Positions 1 to 11,184 of a stretch of DNA of 64,000 nt are shown here, piece by piece (within the stretch, counting starts at the first letter, position 1; each line of letters opens with the position of its first letter). The stretch covers positions 1-64,000 of the forward strand of contig ARYC01017653.1 of NCBI GenBank assembly GCA_000711775.1, written 5' to 3'. The position numbers and the translations under genes were made by a program. The notes under the pieces were generated by a model. It was given only the letters and a program-made list of their open reading frames with translations, had not been told where the DNA came from and did no database searches. This DNA comes from Oxytricha trifallax. Lineage: Eukaryota > Ciliophora > Spirotrichea > Sporadotrichida > Oxytrichidae.

Positions 1-97
1 CCAGAGTTCTCTATATTATTAGATGTGTTTTAAATTTAAGCATTATTATTATTATCAAATATAATTTAATTTTTATCTTGATTTTTCCTACTTGTTA

Positions 98-3000
98 TCA
101 TGTTGTATGTTTTAAAGATTATTTATTTAATCTAAAGATATTAGTAAAATCATAAAATTGATTGAAAATATAGAAATATTTTTATAAGATTTTATTAGTG
201 TTACTAGTAGATTAATTTCGAGAAGTAATTGATTATTTATTATAGCCCACTAAGGTTTAGCCAGTTTTTAGATTACTTGAACTTTCAGCGATACCTCGAG
301 ATTTCATGGTTTTAATGATAGATGGTAAACCTTTTCCTTATTAATATGGTACTATCATAATATATTTAATTTGAAATAATTTGTAGTTTACCACATGATT
401 AAGTTTATTTCTGGATTAAGAATCGCCGACAGCTCCACCTATGAAGTTTTATTTATCATCACTTTAAATTGGAGTTTATTGATCATTTTATTGCAGCTGG
501 GTTTTAAGCTTTTCAAGCCTATCCCCGAAAGTCTTAATGTTTTCTATGTATTTTTGTGATTCCGCTTTTCCCTCTTCTTCGCTTTCTTTTTTCATTGCGT
601 GGAAGTGATCGAGCTGTCTTTTCATTTTTTCTTTCTCATATTAAATAATATGTAACTGAATAAACAAAAGGAATGTAAAGATAAGAAATATTATAACTTA
701 TCTTTCTCTCTATTTTATTGGATCATTTTCTTCATCTCTTAAGCCATTTAATCTTTGAAGTGTTTCTCGATTTTCTCCAACTACAGCGTCAAAGTTTAGT
801 TTTCCTATGATTTGAGCTGCACACTCATGACTAGTTAATGGTGATCTAATTTAAGCTTTTCATGCTAGCTCATAAAGTCTGATTGAGTCTATTTCAAAGT
901 AGAATATTTAGATTTGACTTGATTCGATCTATCTCTGAAAGTATTTAGCTCCCTAGTTAGAGTTTCATTCTCGTGTTTAAGTTCAGTCAATTGAATATTT
1001 AGCTGCCTTATTTCTTACTCTTTTTCTTTGGCTATTTGTTTCACTTCTAGAAGTTAATCTTTGCAGTTTTATAATTGACATTCCAAGAGACTCTTATCGT
1101 TTTCTAGTTGCCTTATCTAAAAGTTGTGACTGTCTATCTTTGATTTGAATTCCTCAGTTTATTTCTCAGACAGCTCTATTTTCTAGGCTAATGTAATTTT
1201 ATCAATTTTATTCTGAAAAAGCTCTTCTTGACTCCGCTTTTCTTTCTCAATTAAGTTGTTATACTTTTCTTTGAGCTGAACATTTTCAACTTTTAAAGCC
1301 TCAGTTTTATCATCGTAGTTCTTAATTTTACGTTGCAACTAGTGTTGAGATTCCACTAAATTTTCATTTTCATTGCCGAGTTCTTAAAGCCTGAAGTTTA
1401 TTTGTTTCATTTATAGGTTTTTCTCTTCTTCTTGCTTAAGCATATTGTTTTCTTGTTATAGTTAAAAGATTTTCTCTTTCATCTCTAGAACCAGAACTTC
1501 CAAAGTATTGGCTTTTTACAAAGGCTGTAGAGAATTGTTATTACTTAAACTTTAAAATGCCTAATCACTAGTTTGACTCGATTTCATTTGTTCCTTAAGC
1601 AATTCCATATTATTCTATAATGAGTGAATTTCTCGATTTTACGTCCTTAGCTGCTCATCTTTCTTTTCAAGTTACAATGAAAATCGATCATTTTCCTCTT
1701 TAATTCTCTCAATGTCCTACTCCTACTTTTTAATAAGCATGTCTTTTGACACTCTGGCGTCTTTCTCCCTGGACACCTCTTCCTTGAATAAATGATTCAA
1801 TTTCATGACTTATTGAACTTAATTCTGTGACTCTTTAAGTTACAATTCTAGGTCTTTCATTTGAAGAAGTGTCTGATTTTTTATTTCTACAGCGTCTTTT
1901 AAGACTTCCAACTTGTTTTTGTAATCGTCTATTTTTCCCTCGAGTCCTTCTTTCTTTAAAAGTTAATCTTTTAGCATGTCAATTTCGTCTTATTTTTCAG
2001 AAAGTTTTGTTTTTAAGTCTAGTAGCTGTGAATCTTTTTCTTAAACCCAGCAAAGTTAATTAAGATAGGAACACAGTAAGGATAAAATTAATTGCTAATT
2101 CCAAATTTTCTGGATAAAATAAATTAAAAAATCTAATGATGTGCTTAAATAAATTTATTAACTGATTTTATAAGATTAGTAAATTGATTTTTTAAAACTA
2201 TTTTCACAATGATATATGACAAGGTTTTAGCTAATTGGTTTTATTTTAAATATTTTAATTCCTTCTCCAGTGCTTTATATTCAGTCTCCATAATCTCATA
2301 GTGAAGTAACTAATCATGAAGTTTTTTCTTCTCTGTATTAGTAAATTCATATCTAGAGTTTGCTTCATCAAGTTGCCTCTATATATCAGAATTATTAAGT
2401 TTAAGTTGTTCATTCTCAAATTATAACTGTTTTTTATCGCCTTCTAATTCTTAAATTTTTTCAATCACGAGGTAATCTTTCGAACTAGAGACTGCATCTC
2501 GTCGTTTAATGGTGCTGCTAGTAAACAGATTCTTGCTGCTGCCTCTTAAAGCTTGGCTGTCTAAATTAGTGGATTCAAATTAAATGTTATTGTTGCAGCT
2601 GTAAAGATTTAAATTCAGGCCATTCCCACCAGCCATTAAAGCCTATTAAATGGAAAAGCAATAGTATTTCTTTATGCAAATTATTAAATATGTTAATCAA
2701 TGTTTCATATTTTTTTGCGAAACCTTTTATGTTAAATATAACCGATTATAATAGAAATATTTTGGATTATGATTCTAAGTTAAGTGCTTGAAGCTGAACC
2801 ATGTGATATTTCTTCTTCAATTGTGAACTTTGTGTATCTCTGATTTGGTGAAGACTATAAAGAATTCCCTCTAGAATCCAAACCTTAAAAATGCGAATTT
2901 CCTCCAGAACTTTAGACACCCATTCTTTCCAATAGCCTCATTAAAACCTCTTATCTAGATTAATCCAACTCTGTAATATAGGAAATATAGAGCTCTGACT

Positions 3001-3630
3001 ACGTGGACTGAATGCATAGATGCAGGCAAATGTAGCAAACTTTGTGAACTTATTGGATTTTAATTTGATTTGTGAAGCTTTTTTCATCTAATTCTTAATT
3101 AAATTAGAATTTCAATTCATCAGATTCCAGCAAGGATACTAGATTATAATAATCCTGAGCTTCTTCCTCTGAGTTTTAAGTGTTAAAATTGCACTAATCG
3201 TTATCCGTGGTAGAGATATCTGAGAATCTCTTCGTTATTATTTATTGAAAATGTTCCTTGAGTAAATTGAGTTTTTTATTAATCTGCTGCCATATTTCCA
3301 GTGAAGTCTTTGCTTTATAATCAAAATCATGATAACCATCGATGTATAAAGGTAAGACTATCCTATAAAAAAGCATTAACTTAAAAACTGAATGATTACT
3401 CTCAAATTATTTCCAGAATAGAAATTCCATCGTATAGCTACTCTATTGATACAATTTTATTTTTGAGACTCTTAATCTTTTTAATCTAAAATTTATGATT
3501 AATTTCATAAGAATTTAATTACCCATGAAACCATAGCATTCATTTCTTGTTCAAAGTCATAATCTTATAAAGCAGCATCATTCGAAGCTTTTTAAGTGTT
3601 TTATTGACTTAAATCCTAGTTTAACTCCAT
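98..3630 (-). CDS. HOOK-domain coiled-coil protein (dynein/microtubule adaptor type)
   Basis: Read with TAA/TAG as Gln. The start Met at 3630 opens MELNQDLSQQ. The N-terminal part (3630-2790) resembles the HOOK domain: a MVSW motif, LYDGISILEI, and a final helix with VCYICLHLCIQ and ELDQSRQEVLMRLLERMG. After a linker, about 650 residues of heptad-rich coiled coil follow (2640-480), then a low-complexity tail with GIAESSSNLKTGQTLVGY near 260. The family links cargo or endosomes to microtubules and dynein; that role is inferred here. The coding frame is cut by one short intron and at least four pointer-flanked spacers, and it is closed without them. The MAGGNG methionine at 2636 is internal, not a start. 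The stop at 98-100 is the first in-frame TGA; the true C terminus may lie earlier, because 100-240 is AT-rich and a spacer at 320-400 is possible. Confidence 0.8.
638..708. other. IES, 71 bp, pointer TCTTTCTC
   Basis: Copies of TCTTTCTC lie at 630-637 and 701-708. Removing one copy plus the intervening 63 bp joins the coiled-coil frame of the HOOK gene as ...QQNR-EKEKMKR.... The spacer carries an in-frame stop and is AT-rich. Confidence 0.85.
2044..2243. other. IES, about 200 bp, in the HOOK gene
   Basis: The coiled-coil frame is lost between about 2043 and 2243. A TTA/TTA (TAA on the coding strand) pointer at 2041-2043 and 2241-2243 rejoins it as ...KYLKQ-EKDSQLLDLK.... The pointer is only 3 bp, so the exact edge is uncertain. 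Confidence 0.6.
2643..2794. other. IES, 152 bp, pointer AAGC (GCTT on coding strand)
   Basis: This spacer separates the HOOK domain from the coiled coil. Joining at GCTT keeps phase (SHGSA-LMAGGN), so both coding blocks belong to one gene. Confidence 0.7.
3362..3410. other. Probable IES, 49 bp, in the HOOK domain
   Basis: The frame runs into TGA after DGISILEI and resumes as VLPLYIDG. A 3-bp TAT pointer (3359-3361, 3408-3410) restores phase. The size is also compatible with an intron, but no GT-AG pair fits the phase. Confidence 0.5.
3486..3522 (-). other. Spliceosomal intron, 37 nt, in the HOOK gene
   Basis: GTAATTAAA...ATTTTAG on the coding strand has GT-AG ends, contains an in-frame TGA, and has no flanking pointer repeat. 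Removal joins MVSW to IKKIKSLKNKI in frame. Confidence 0.7.
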
Positions 3631-3805
3631 TATTAATCCGCCTTAGATTTTTATAAAATTACAAATTTAATTAACTTGACAGTTAAAATTACTAAGAAGT
3701 TTTCTGAAATTTGAATTTTATATCACACTATCATTGTAAAATAAATAAGTATAGACCACAAAATAAAAAATAAGTCAGGTTAAATAATATAAACAGAATA
3801 TTTAA

Positions 3806-6800
3806 TCATATATGTTTCTAGGTGATTTCCTTTAAATTTTGAGCCCAGTAACTATTGAATCTTAATTCCTCCTTTCTCAGTTCGTCAAATCTCTCCATAA
3901 TGGCTCTGACACTGTTTTCAAACCTAGCTTTAAACTGACTGTAATTTTCTTCTAGCTTTGATGATCATTTTGTGGTGGTCTGTGTTTGGAATGTCTATTT
4001 CAGTGGCTATCTCGTTTTTATTAGGGTCTTATTGCATGAGGTTTGGGTCAGGCTGGCCTTTGGCATTGGTGGGTACAGGAGGTGGTTGCTAGATAAGTGG
4101 CTCATCAGGCTTGAGATCCTTATAGTGATCGAATAGTGAGGAGAAATCTATCTCAAATATGCATGGGCCTAAACCAGGCCATTTTCTAGTTGATCTCTTA
4201 GAGAGATCTTACTTTTAGGCTTAAGCAGTCAGCATTTTGATATTTTAATGCTTCTTTTCTATTATTTCGTCTCCAGGCAACATTATGAAGTCTTCTTTGT
4301 ACAATCAAAATCTCAAAAATTTCATTAAAAAAATTGAATTTAAATAATTAACGAAAAAAGTCTTAATAATTATTTTTAGATTATATCTTCACTGTACAAA
4401 TAAAAATTAAGATAAACTGTTTTTATAAAATCAGAATAGAAGAAGTTATTAACATAATCTTTGCATTAATTAATAAAAATAAAAAGTGAATCTTAATACA
4501 TATAAAATATTTAATAAAAAAAGGAATATACAACAATAATAAAGTAAGAGTATATTAGAAATTGCTTAAACTAGTTCAAAAGATTTTATTATTAAAAGCC
4601 AATTATTATGCTTTAAGATACTTTTAAAGATCTTGCGAGAATTAAATAAAATATGTAAATCCCCAATAATATTAAATATTAGTATAAAAATTTATAATGT
4701 CTTGTGGTTTAAATAAGCAATCATAGATCTTAATATTAGTATAAATGCTTTGAATAAAGATATTCTTAAAAATTTCAATAATATAAAATAAAATATAAAC
4801 AGTTTTTCTCAATTTAATTTGAAATTAAATAAAAATTAAATGATCTATTAGGAGATTTAATTTGTATAAAATTTTTTTCTTAATAAATCAACATTATTTT
4901 ATTTATGGTAAAAAAATAAATAATCAAAACTACTAAGAGAAGCAGTAACCTATAAAGATATGAGTAGTGGAAGATCCAAATAAATAAGGGGAATTATTGC
5001 TTCTATTATATAATTAAAAATTTACATTTAATTATACTTATAAAAATATTATTAATAAATTTTAGAATCAGTTCAATAATCTTAATAATTGCCCTCATAT
5101 TATTAAGGTATGCGTTATGGAATTCTATAGACAAATCTTGCTCTACATCAATCATTTTAAGTTAAGTCTCATCAATAATTTCCTTGAACTAGTCTGATCT
5201 CTCATTTTCTCTCTAATTTAACTCCAATGTTAGGGTTTTATTTGCTGGATTTTCCAAGTTTGGTCTAAACAATTTCAAATGCCTTTCTTTAGTTTCATCG
5301 TCAGTTCTCTTGGTCTATCTAAACTTTTTGTCTTCAAGTCCAAGCTCATTAGCAATTAGTGTGGTGTATTTTCTATTGATATAACCAAATATTGAACTTG
5401 GGATTTCTTGGGAGTATTCCACGAGTCTGAGAGCTGCTTCTCTTAATTGTCTTACGGAGCCAATTCTGAAACCTTCAGCTTAAGCTCTCATACCTTCAAG
5501 GAACTGTGAGAGATATTCGGGAATTTTCTCGGCACCAACAAGCAATTTCGCGTTTTCTCCTGTATAAAGTTTAGCACAGAGCTCCTTCGATTGCTTTTCA
5601 ATTTAAATGCACATTTCTGGGAATTTAAGCTGAGCTGCATTTTTGAAACCTAATGTACCTAAATATTCAAGTTCCTCTTCTTTTCTCTTTTCATCAACTT
5701 AACCTTGTTCAGACACTTATAGCTCTACCTCGGGTTGCTTTTTAGTAATAATTTTAATATTCATTTTAACACTTTTCAATTTGAGTCAATCTAGGGATTT
5801 ACTTAGGGTCTTTCACGAAACCTGCCAGATGAGTTCCATAATGAATCATACATCTCAGTAGAGATAAGAGTGTCACTCTAATCTCTACACTTAAACTTTA
5901 CTTTTCTTTCCTATAGTCAAAAGACTTTGAGTATACATCTGACTTTGATTTAGCACAGAGTTATTGTAACTGCTCGAATAATTGATCAATACCTTTTTGA
6001 GCTGATTCACATTTGGTCATCTCGCTTCTCAGCCTTTCCTAAGCAAGTCTTCTTGGTTGACCAAAAGTTTTACCAAGACCTTCTTTGGCACTGAGATTCT
6101 AAATGCTTCCCTTGTAATCCTTCTCAAACTTCTCGAGGGGCTCTTTCATTAACTTTTCCATTCTTTGGTGAAGATCTTTTAACTTTAAATCTCTTTCTTG
6201 CTTAGCTTTTATGATCATAGTGTCAATTTCATTCATTTAATTTCTATACCATTATACTTCAGCCTTGGCATAGTTTAAGTATAATGATTATTTTAATATA
6301 AGTTGCCTTTCTTTTCAAATATCACACATGATTCAAGCATTTCTTTGTTTTATTGAACTAATATTTCACTCTAAGTAATTGCTATGTCGTGAAGCTTGTC
6401 ATAAAACTCTCTGCATTTCTCTTCAAAAGTCTGGCATGAATCTTTAATTTATGGAAAATTGTTACTTTTTTAAATAACTTTATTTTAGTTTATATCTTTC
6501 TCCTTTCTACTAACTCCTTAGAGCTCAGCTAAATTCTTGCCGTCTGGTAGTTAAACTCTCAATTTATCCTGCTAAGATTGATAGATGGCAAATTCTTTCT
6601 CAACTGTTTCCGAGACGTACTCCCATTATTCCTCCAATAAATTGAATTTTTCAAGACAAGATCTTACTTGACGTTCGTACTTTTTATTGTGGGCTGTGAT
6701 TTAACTTTTTCTCTCTTGATATACCTCAACTTTAAAATGAAAGTAAATTTCTTTAAAATAACCAGCTTTTTGGAATAAAAATTTTCTATTTTTTTAATTA

Positions 6801-8642
6801 TTTGCTTAAAACTTCTAACCTACCCTTTCTTGGCCACTACTTTCTCAAATTCTCATCCAATTCATCAACATTTTTATCAATTAAATCTTTGCTTTCTCTC
6901 TATACTTTCCTCTGATAGTTAGCTTTCTCTTGGCCAAGCCACTCAAGACACTTATCTCTGGCGCTAGATAGTATTCTCATTATTTCATCTTTTGTGATTA
7001 TGAGGTTATTGTTCAAAGTTTCATTTCCATCTGGGTCTTGGGGTGGTTAGAGATTTGCTTTGGTTAAATAATCGTTTTCTCTAAATTTCTGAGCTTGGAT
7101 ATTATCATAAAAATATAATTAAAAAGATTATTGGGATATTGGAAGCTGAAGAGCCATCTGGATTTTAGGTATCTCCAATCTGTGATAATGGCAAATTTGA
7201 AAGTTAAGACTATGCCCCTGCCACTGGGATTTAATTAATTTGATTGCCAATTGGTTATTATTACTAATAAATTTATTGAGCATCTCCATTTTAAGTGTTA
7301 GCCTAATCTGACTGATCTTGATTAACATCCATTATAAACAAAAGGAATTAATAATTCATTTATTTTGATTATATTTTGGTGGTAATTTCATCCATGGATC
7401 TCTCAATCAAATACTTATTTCCGTTGCTACTAGTGTATTCATGAATAGGAGGGACTTGAAGAATTGGAACATTAAGATTTGGTTTTTCTGGTTCTTTTCC
7501 TTTCTTTTAAGGAGGTGGTGCTTTGCCTTTAGCTGCTGCTGGTTTACTTTTATCCTCCTCTGCTTTCTTCAGCTCCTCAATTTTCTTCTCTTCTTCAAGC
7601 TTTTTTAAAGCTTCTTCCTCTAGTTTCTTTTGTCTATCTTCAGTTTCTTTCTTGAAAAGTGCTTCAATCTCTGCTCTTTTCGATTCTTCTTGCATCTTGA
7701 AGACAAGCATACAATCTTTTTCAAAATCGTTATAGAAAACATTCATGTTTTAGGGGTGCTGCTCTACTAATTAGATGTATTATTGATTGTAGTTTCTGTA
7801 AGATCTGGTTATTTGATCTAGCATGTCAAAACATTCAAGAATTAATTTAAGTGGTATTGCTATAATTAATGTCTGTAAATTAAATATAAACTCTATATAA
7901 AAAGTAAATTGTTAAAGTTTTTCATTGAGCTCAACATGATGGATAGCTTTACGCATCTCCTCAACTTTAACCTCTAAATCATCTTCCTATTGTTAAATCA
8001 GTTCATCGCTTGAGTCCCCGCATGAAGCAAGAGTGACTTAAAAGTTGATCTCCGTTTACTTAAGCTTATCCTTGTTTTAATCGATTTTTGTAGCGAGCTC
8101 CCTAAAGAAATTCACTATGTTTATGCATGTCTCATTCATCTTATAGTCATAGTCATCTAGATACTTCACTGCATTTAGTATCAAAGTTTTACCCTCAAGT
8201 TTCCTTCTTTCGACAGTAGGTTAAGCCTAGTCGTCAATTATTGAGTCAAAAGTTTGTCCTTCATCCAGTTAAGCATCGTTTTTAGAGAGGAAATCTTTTA
8301 GATCGTAAAGTGCAATGTCCAGGTCTTCATTGGAGTTTTCCATATCTTTGTTCAATTGAGAGACTAAATCATCGAAAGTATTTTGAGCATCATCGTTTAT
8401 TTGCTTTAATCTATCATCCACTGAATTAACGAAATCTTTTGTTAGTGCTACACTCTTTATGGTGTCTAATTGGCTTATAAGGTCTATTCTTTCATTGAAT
8501 ACCTAAAGCTGCTTTTGCTTAAGGTTTTGGAATATTAAGATACGAGAGTCTGGATTCACAAATTCCTTAGACTCTAACCTGTCAATGAATCTTTTTATGG
8601 CATTTTATTGCTTTAACAAGTGGAATCTTACTACTGAATCTT
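3806..8642 (-). CDS. CCDC180-like protein, C-terminal ~80% (inverted half of a scrambled gene)
   Basis: This half begins at pointer 8632-8642 and ends at TGA 3806-3808. It carries hallmarks of the CCDC180 family (DUF4455/DUF4456), a coiled-coil protein of motile cilia: NLKQKQLQVFNERIDLISQL near 8500, WPRKGRLEV near 6830, a GKTFGQPRRLAQERLRSEM stretch near 6050, the run from PEYLSQFLEGMRAQ to YINRKYTTL near 5500-5350, and a C-terminal KWPGLGP block near 4180. A Lys/Glu/Ala-rich insert lies at 7730-7510. It has at least six internal IESs. Two one-base frame slips remain unexplained, near 5750 and near 3955. The N terminus is encoded on the opposite strand at 9217-10383. Together they would give about 1,550 residues, close to the family's usual length. 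Confidence 0.8.
4284..5098. other. Large IES (~815 bp) in the CCDC180-like gene
   Basis: This very AT-rich stretch without coding signal separates the DUF4456-like block (ending near DVEQDLSIEF) from the KWPGLGP block. A CAT pointer (4281-4283, 5096-5098) keeps phase, but with only 3 bp the borders could shift by tens of bases. Confidence 0.55.
6276..6304. other. Very short IES, 29 bp, pointer AGTT
   Basis: AGTT at 6272-6275 and 6301-6304. Excision joins FEKKGN-YAKAEVQW in phase; without it the frame closes. Confidence 0.7.
6733..6814. other. IES, 82 bp, pointer AACTT
   Basis: AACTT at 6728-6732 and 6810-6814. Excision joins WPRKGRLEV to EVYQERKSQ in phase. Confidence 0.75.
7104..7140. other. 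Very short IES, 37 bp, pointer GGATATT
   Basis: GGATATT at 7097-7103 and 7134-7140. Excision joins DGSSASNI to QAQKFRENDY. No GT-AG ends, so not an intron. Confidence 0.8.
7333..7395. other. IES, 63 bp, pointer CATCCAT
   Basis: CATCCAT at 7326-7332 and 7389-7395. Excision joins LIERSMD to VNQDQSDQ in phase. Confidence 0.8.
7853..7918. other. IES, 66 bp, pointer AAGT
   Basis: AAGT at 7849-7852 and 7915-7918. Excision joins ELNEKL to KLILECFDMLDQI in phase; the spacer is almost pure A/T. Confidence 0.65.
8632..8642 (-). repeat. Inverted scrambling pointer, copy 2 (start of the minus-strand half)
   Basis: On the minus strand it reads AAGATTCAGTA, the same 11 bases as 10373-10383 on the plus strand. 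Both are in the same codon phase, giving SWKDSV-VRFHLLK at the junction. This is the mark of an inverted MDS junction. Confidence 0.85.
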
Positions 8643-8818
8643 AGAAAGTAAATATACATGCATAAATAATTACGGCAAATCTGTAATATTTTTAGAGTCA
8701 TAAAATTAACAAATACATAAAAAATCTTATGAAATATAATGCAACCTAGAATTAGATCCTTCTCATTTTATTAGACTTCCCTCTATTCATCTTAAATCAT
8801 AGTCTTTCTTTTAAAATG

Positions 8819-9136
8819 TCAAACAATATTTGGCTTCTAAGTCATTGGATCACTCTCATCTTTACTTTTAGAGTCCTCAGCACTCTACAATTATTTTAGT
8901 TCTTTCTCTATTTACATCAATTTTTCCTAATCCTGTTTCTCCAAGTCCAACAATTTCTATTTATACTACTATAAGTGCTGCTCCTTAATTCCAAACAGTT
9001 TATAGTATATGTTGTTCTGGAAGTTCAAAATATGCTCTCGACCGTAGAAATAACCCAAGGGAACCAAGAACATCATCCCTGCTAAAACTGTAATTTCAAT
9101 GAGGGCTCGTTTAGTTGATTGTGGTGGTCTAGACAT
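8819..9136 (-). CDS. Small single-pass membrane protein, 105 aa, nested inside the split CCDC180-like gene
   Basis: ATG at 9136, TGA at 8819-8821. The sequence opens MSRPPQSTKRALIEI, followed by a hydrophobic segment (about residues 12-32, TVLAGMMFLVPLGYFYG), then a charged coiled-coil-like tail (QQYKQKLLDLEKQDQEKL) and a short acidic end. A weak resemblance of the hydrophobic segment to VMA21-type assembly factors is noted, but those have two membrane segments and this has one, so function is unknown. It lies between the two halves of another gene and must end up on its own chromosome. An in-frame ATG only 18 nt after the stop (8800) is in its 3' flank and is not a CCDC180 start. Confidence 0.75.
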
Positions 9137-9216
9137 TTATTTTTAATCTAAAATTATAAACAGACAAAGTAATATTAATTAAAGTTTACAGAGACTTAAT
9201 TATAATTAAAATAAAT

Positions 9217-10383
9217 ATGAATAATAATAAGCAGTAGACAACAGCTGCAGGAGCCACTGGAACTACTCTTTTGGGCTCAACCAGACAGAAATAACTAGCT
9301 CCATCCAATGATTTGATTCGCTCATTCAAAGCCACAACTAATCTAGCATAGGGTTTGACAAAAGAAAGAATCAAAATCCAGAATGATCTGCAAAAGATTT
9401 CTCATGGTAAGTATAAACGATATACAACTATCTCTATTTTTATATTTTTGAAACGCCATTTTAATTGTAACTATAAATTAATGGATTGAACCTTTTATTG
9501 GGACAATATTTACAATATTATTTTATAGGTAAAGAGCAATTAGAAGAACTTAAAAAGCAAAAGAAAGTGAGAGAACCAATTTTAACACAAGAAGAGAGAT
9601 TTTCCAAGCAAAGTAAACAGGAAATTAAGGGAACTGGCTTTAATTTGCAGATGTACCAAAGCGAGAAAGGTTAAGTCATGATCGAAGCTTAGAGGGATTC
9701 AAGGAGATAGAGACATCTTGATGCCCTCAAAGAATCATAAAATTTACTAGTAAATCAGTTTTTTCATATTAATAAGAATGCGAAAAGTTCGTAGAATAGT
9801 TCTATGATAGCTTTGCGGAGCGAAAAAACGAGAATAGAGAAAGGATAAAAGTGTTCTTTTCAGGATCTGATGTGGAAATTACTCAAATTATGAGTGGGTT
9901 ATCAGATGAGCTACTTCTGGCTAATGAAATTTAGTATGTCAATGGAATTTGGGAGAAAGTATCTCAACACAGATAAGCTAGAAGAGATATTTTAAATTCG
10001 TTAATTAGAGTTATTTTTTATGTTATTAAGATGAATTAGTACACTTAAGAGCAAGTTTCGATGATTTGAAATCCTTCTAGAAGAAGGGCAGTGGTGGTTA
10101 CCTAGACTCAATGAGAGCTAACTTAATAAATATAGCATTTCTTTTGGAGCCTGAAGTTGATAAACTAATTAAAGAATGGGTATCTAAGGAAAGCGAGAGA
10201 TATAACCAAGAACATCTCAGTAATGATTTTAATGATATAGACTTATCATATTTTTTTTAAAAAAATTAAATATATAATACAGATTCAAAAAGTGTTAATA
10301 AATTTGATTAGTTCTATGAGGAGCATGTTCAGTCGGAGAAAGATAAATTTGAACAATTATATCAATCATGGAAAGATTCAGTA
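9217..10383 (+). CDS. CCDC180-like protein, N-terminal part (plus-strand half of a scrambled gene)
   Basis: ATG at 9217 opens MNNNKQQTTAAGATG. Following the spacers listed here the product continues KISHG-KEQLEELKKQKK, then HLDALKE-CEKFVEQFYDSF, an Ile/Leu-rich helical region, KKGSGGYLDSMRANLINIAF and EKDKFEQLYQSWKDSV. The last codons form the pointer that continues on the minus strand at 8642. The combined helical sequence matches the DUF4455 type. The frame lost between about 9995 and 10045 indicates another IES (pointer TTAA or AGAG, not resolvable). The region 10230-10300 stays in frame but is AT-rich and may hide a further IES. Without the inversion this half has no sensible C terminus. 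Confidence 0.8.
9407..9528 (+). other. Intron (GTAAGT...TATAG) or IES, 122 bp
   Basis: The left edge is GTAAGT and the right edge TTTTATAG, a good intron. It is also flanked by GGTAA repeats, so removal as an IES would give the same joined sequence (CAT GGT AAA). The two cannot be told apart from sequence alone. Confidence 0.75.
9736..9779. other. IES, 44 bp, pointer AAGAAT
   Basis: AAGAAT at 9730-9735 and 9774-9779. Excision joins LDALKE to CEKFVEQ in phase. Confidence 0.8.
10373..10383 (+). repeat. Inverted scrambling pointer, copy 1 (end of the plus-strand half)
   Basis: AAGATTCAGTA, identical to the minus strand of 8632-8642. Downstream of it the plus strand decays into AT-rich noncoding sequence. 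Confidence 0.85.
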
Positions 10384-10948
10384 ATAATATATAAATAAAT
10401 CTTACATCTGTTTAAATATTATACCAATTTAAAAGGATAGAAAAAAATGCTTGGCTATAGTAAATTAAATTAAATTTTAAATTTACCAAATTTAAGAATT
10501 TAAATTATATTTATTAAATAAAAAATAAACTATATGGCATTACATAACTTCTTTTTATCATTTATCATTTATAAATGTAAATTAAATTGTCTGTTTACTT
10601 AAAATATATTTTATAATTAAAAATTAATAAAAATAATCAAAAATAATTTATTAAATATTCCCATTAAATTGTTTTTAATTGAACGAAATCAATTCTATAT
10701 TTATAATTTATTAAAATAAGATAAGAGTTCATTTCATCATATAAAATAAATCTTAATTTTATAATAGAATTAAAATTGTCAATTAATTCATGTAATTATG
10801 ATAAAATATCAATGAGTATATCAACGATATCATTAATTTAAATTCAAAATTTTTTTAATTTAATTAATTTCAAAATCAAATTCAAGCACTAAAAACAAGA
10901 ATTTAACTTATAATAATTATATAAATTTAAATTAAGTTTTGCAGTAAA
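10384..10948. other. AT-rich noncoding spacer
   Basis: About 565 bp with very high A/T and no coding signal on either strand. It separates the CCDC180-like N-terminal half from the first MDS of the WD-like gene and probably holds the 5' flank of the latter. Confidence 0.6.
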
Positions 10949-11152
10949 ATGTCTGAAGACAAACACACATAATAATTGATTCAAGCAAATAATAAAATGA
11001 ATATAATTGATACTGTTCCAAAGCATTTGCAAGATTTTAAATTCTATAATTAAGACTCTTCTGAAAAGAAATTGGTAACAGTTGCTCTTTTATATGATAA
11101 GAAGGTTTAAGGTGTTTTTAATGAAAAAATACCTAAACTTTAACTATAAATT
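10949..11152 (+). CDS. First MDS of the WD-repeat-like gene
   Basis: ATG at 10949 opens MSEDKHTQQLIQANNKMN, then LVTVALLYDKKVQGVFNEKI. It ends in the pointer ATAAATT (11146-11152). The second copy of the pointer lies at 15305-15311, and joining there keeps phase (KLQLQI-KFIDLRGSQQ). The TBE transposon therefore sits inside the first IES of this gene and does not break it after excision. Confidence 0.7.
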
Positions 11153-11184
11153 TTAATTAATATCGCAAATAAATTTAATAGAAT

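Noticed and set aside
2580-2636. MAGGNG at 2636 as the start of a separate coiled-coil gene
   Set aside because: A GCTT pointer joins it in frame to the upstream HOOK domain, and HOOK proteins have exactly this domain order.
7523-7735. Plus-strand ORF of 70 codons (Ser/Phe-rich)
   Set aside because: Antisense shadow of the Lys/Glu-rich segment of the CCDC180-like gene.
8760-8800. ATG at 8800 (MIQDEQREVQ) as the start of the CCDC180-like gene
   Set aside because: The 11-bp inverted pointer shows that codons before 8642 come from 10383 on the other strand; 8760-8800 is 3' flank of the nested gene.
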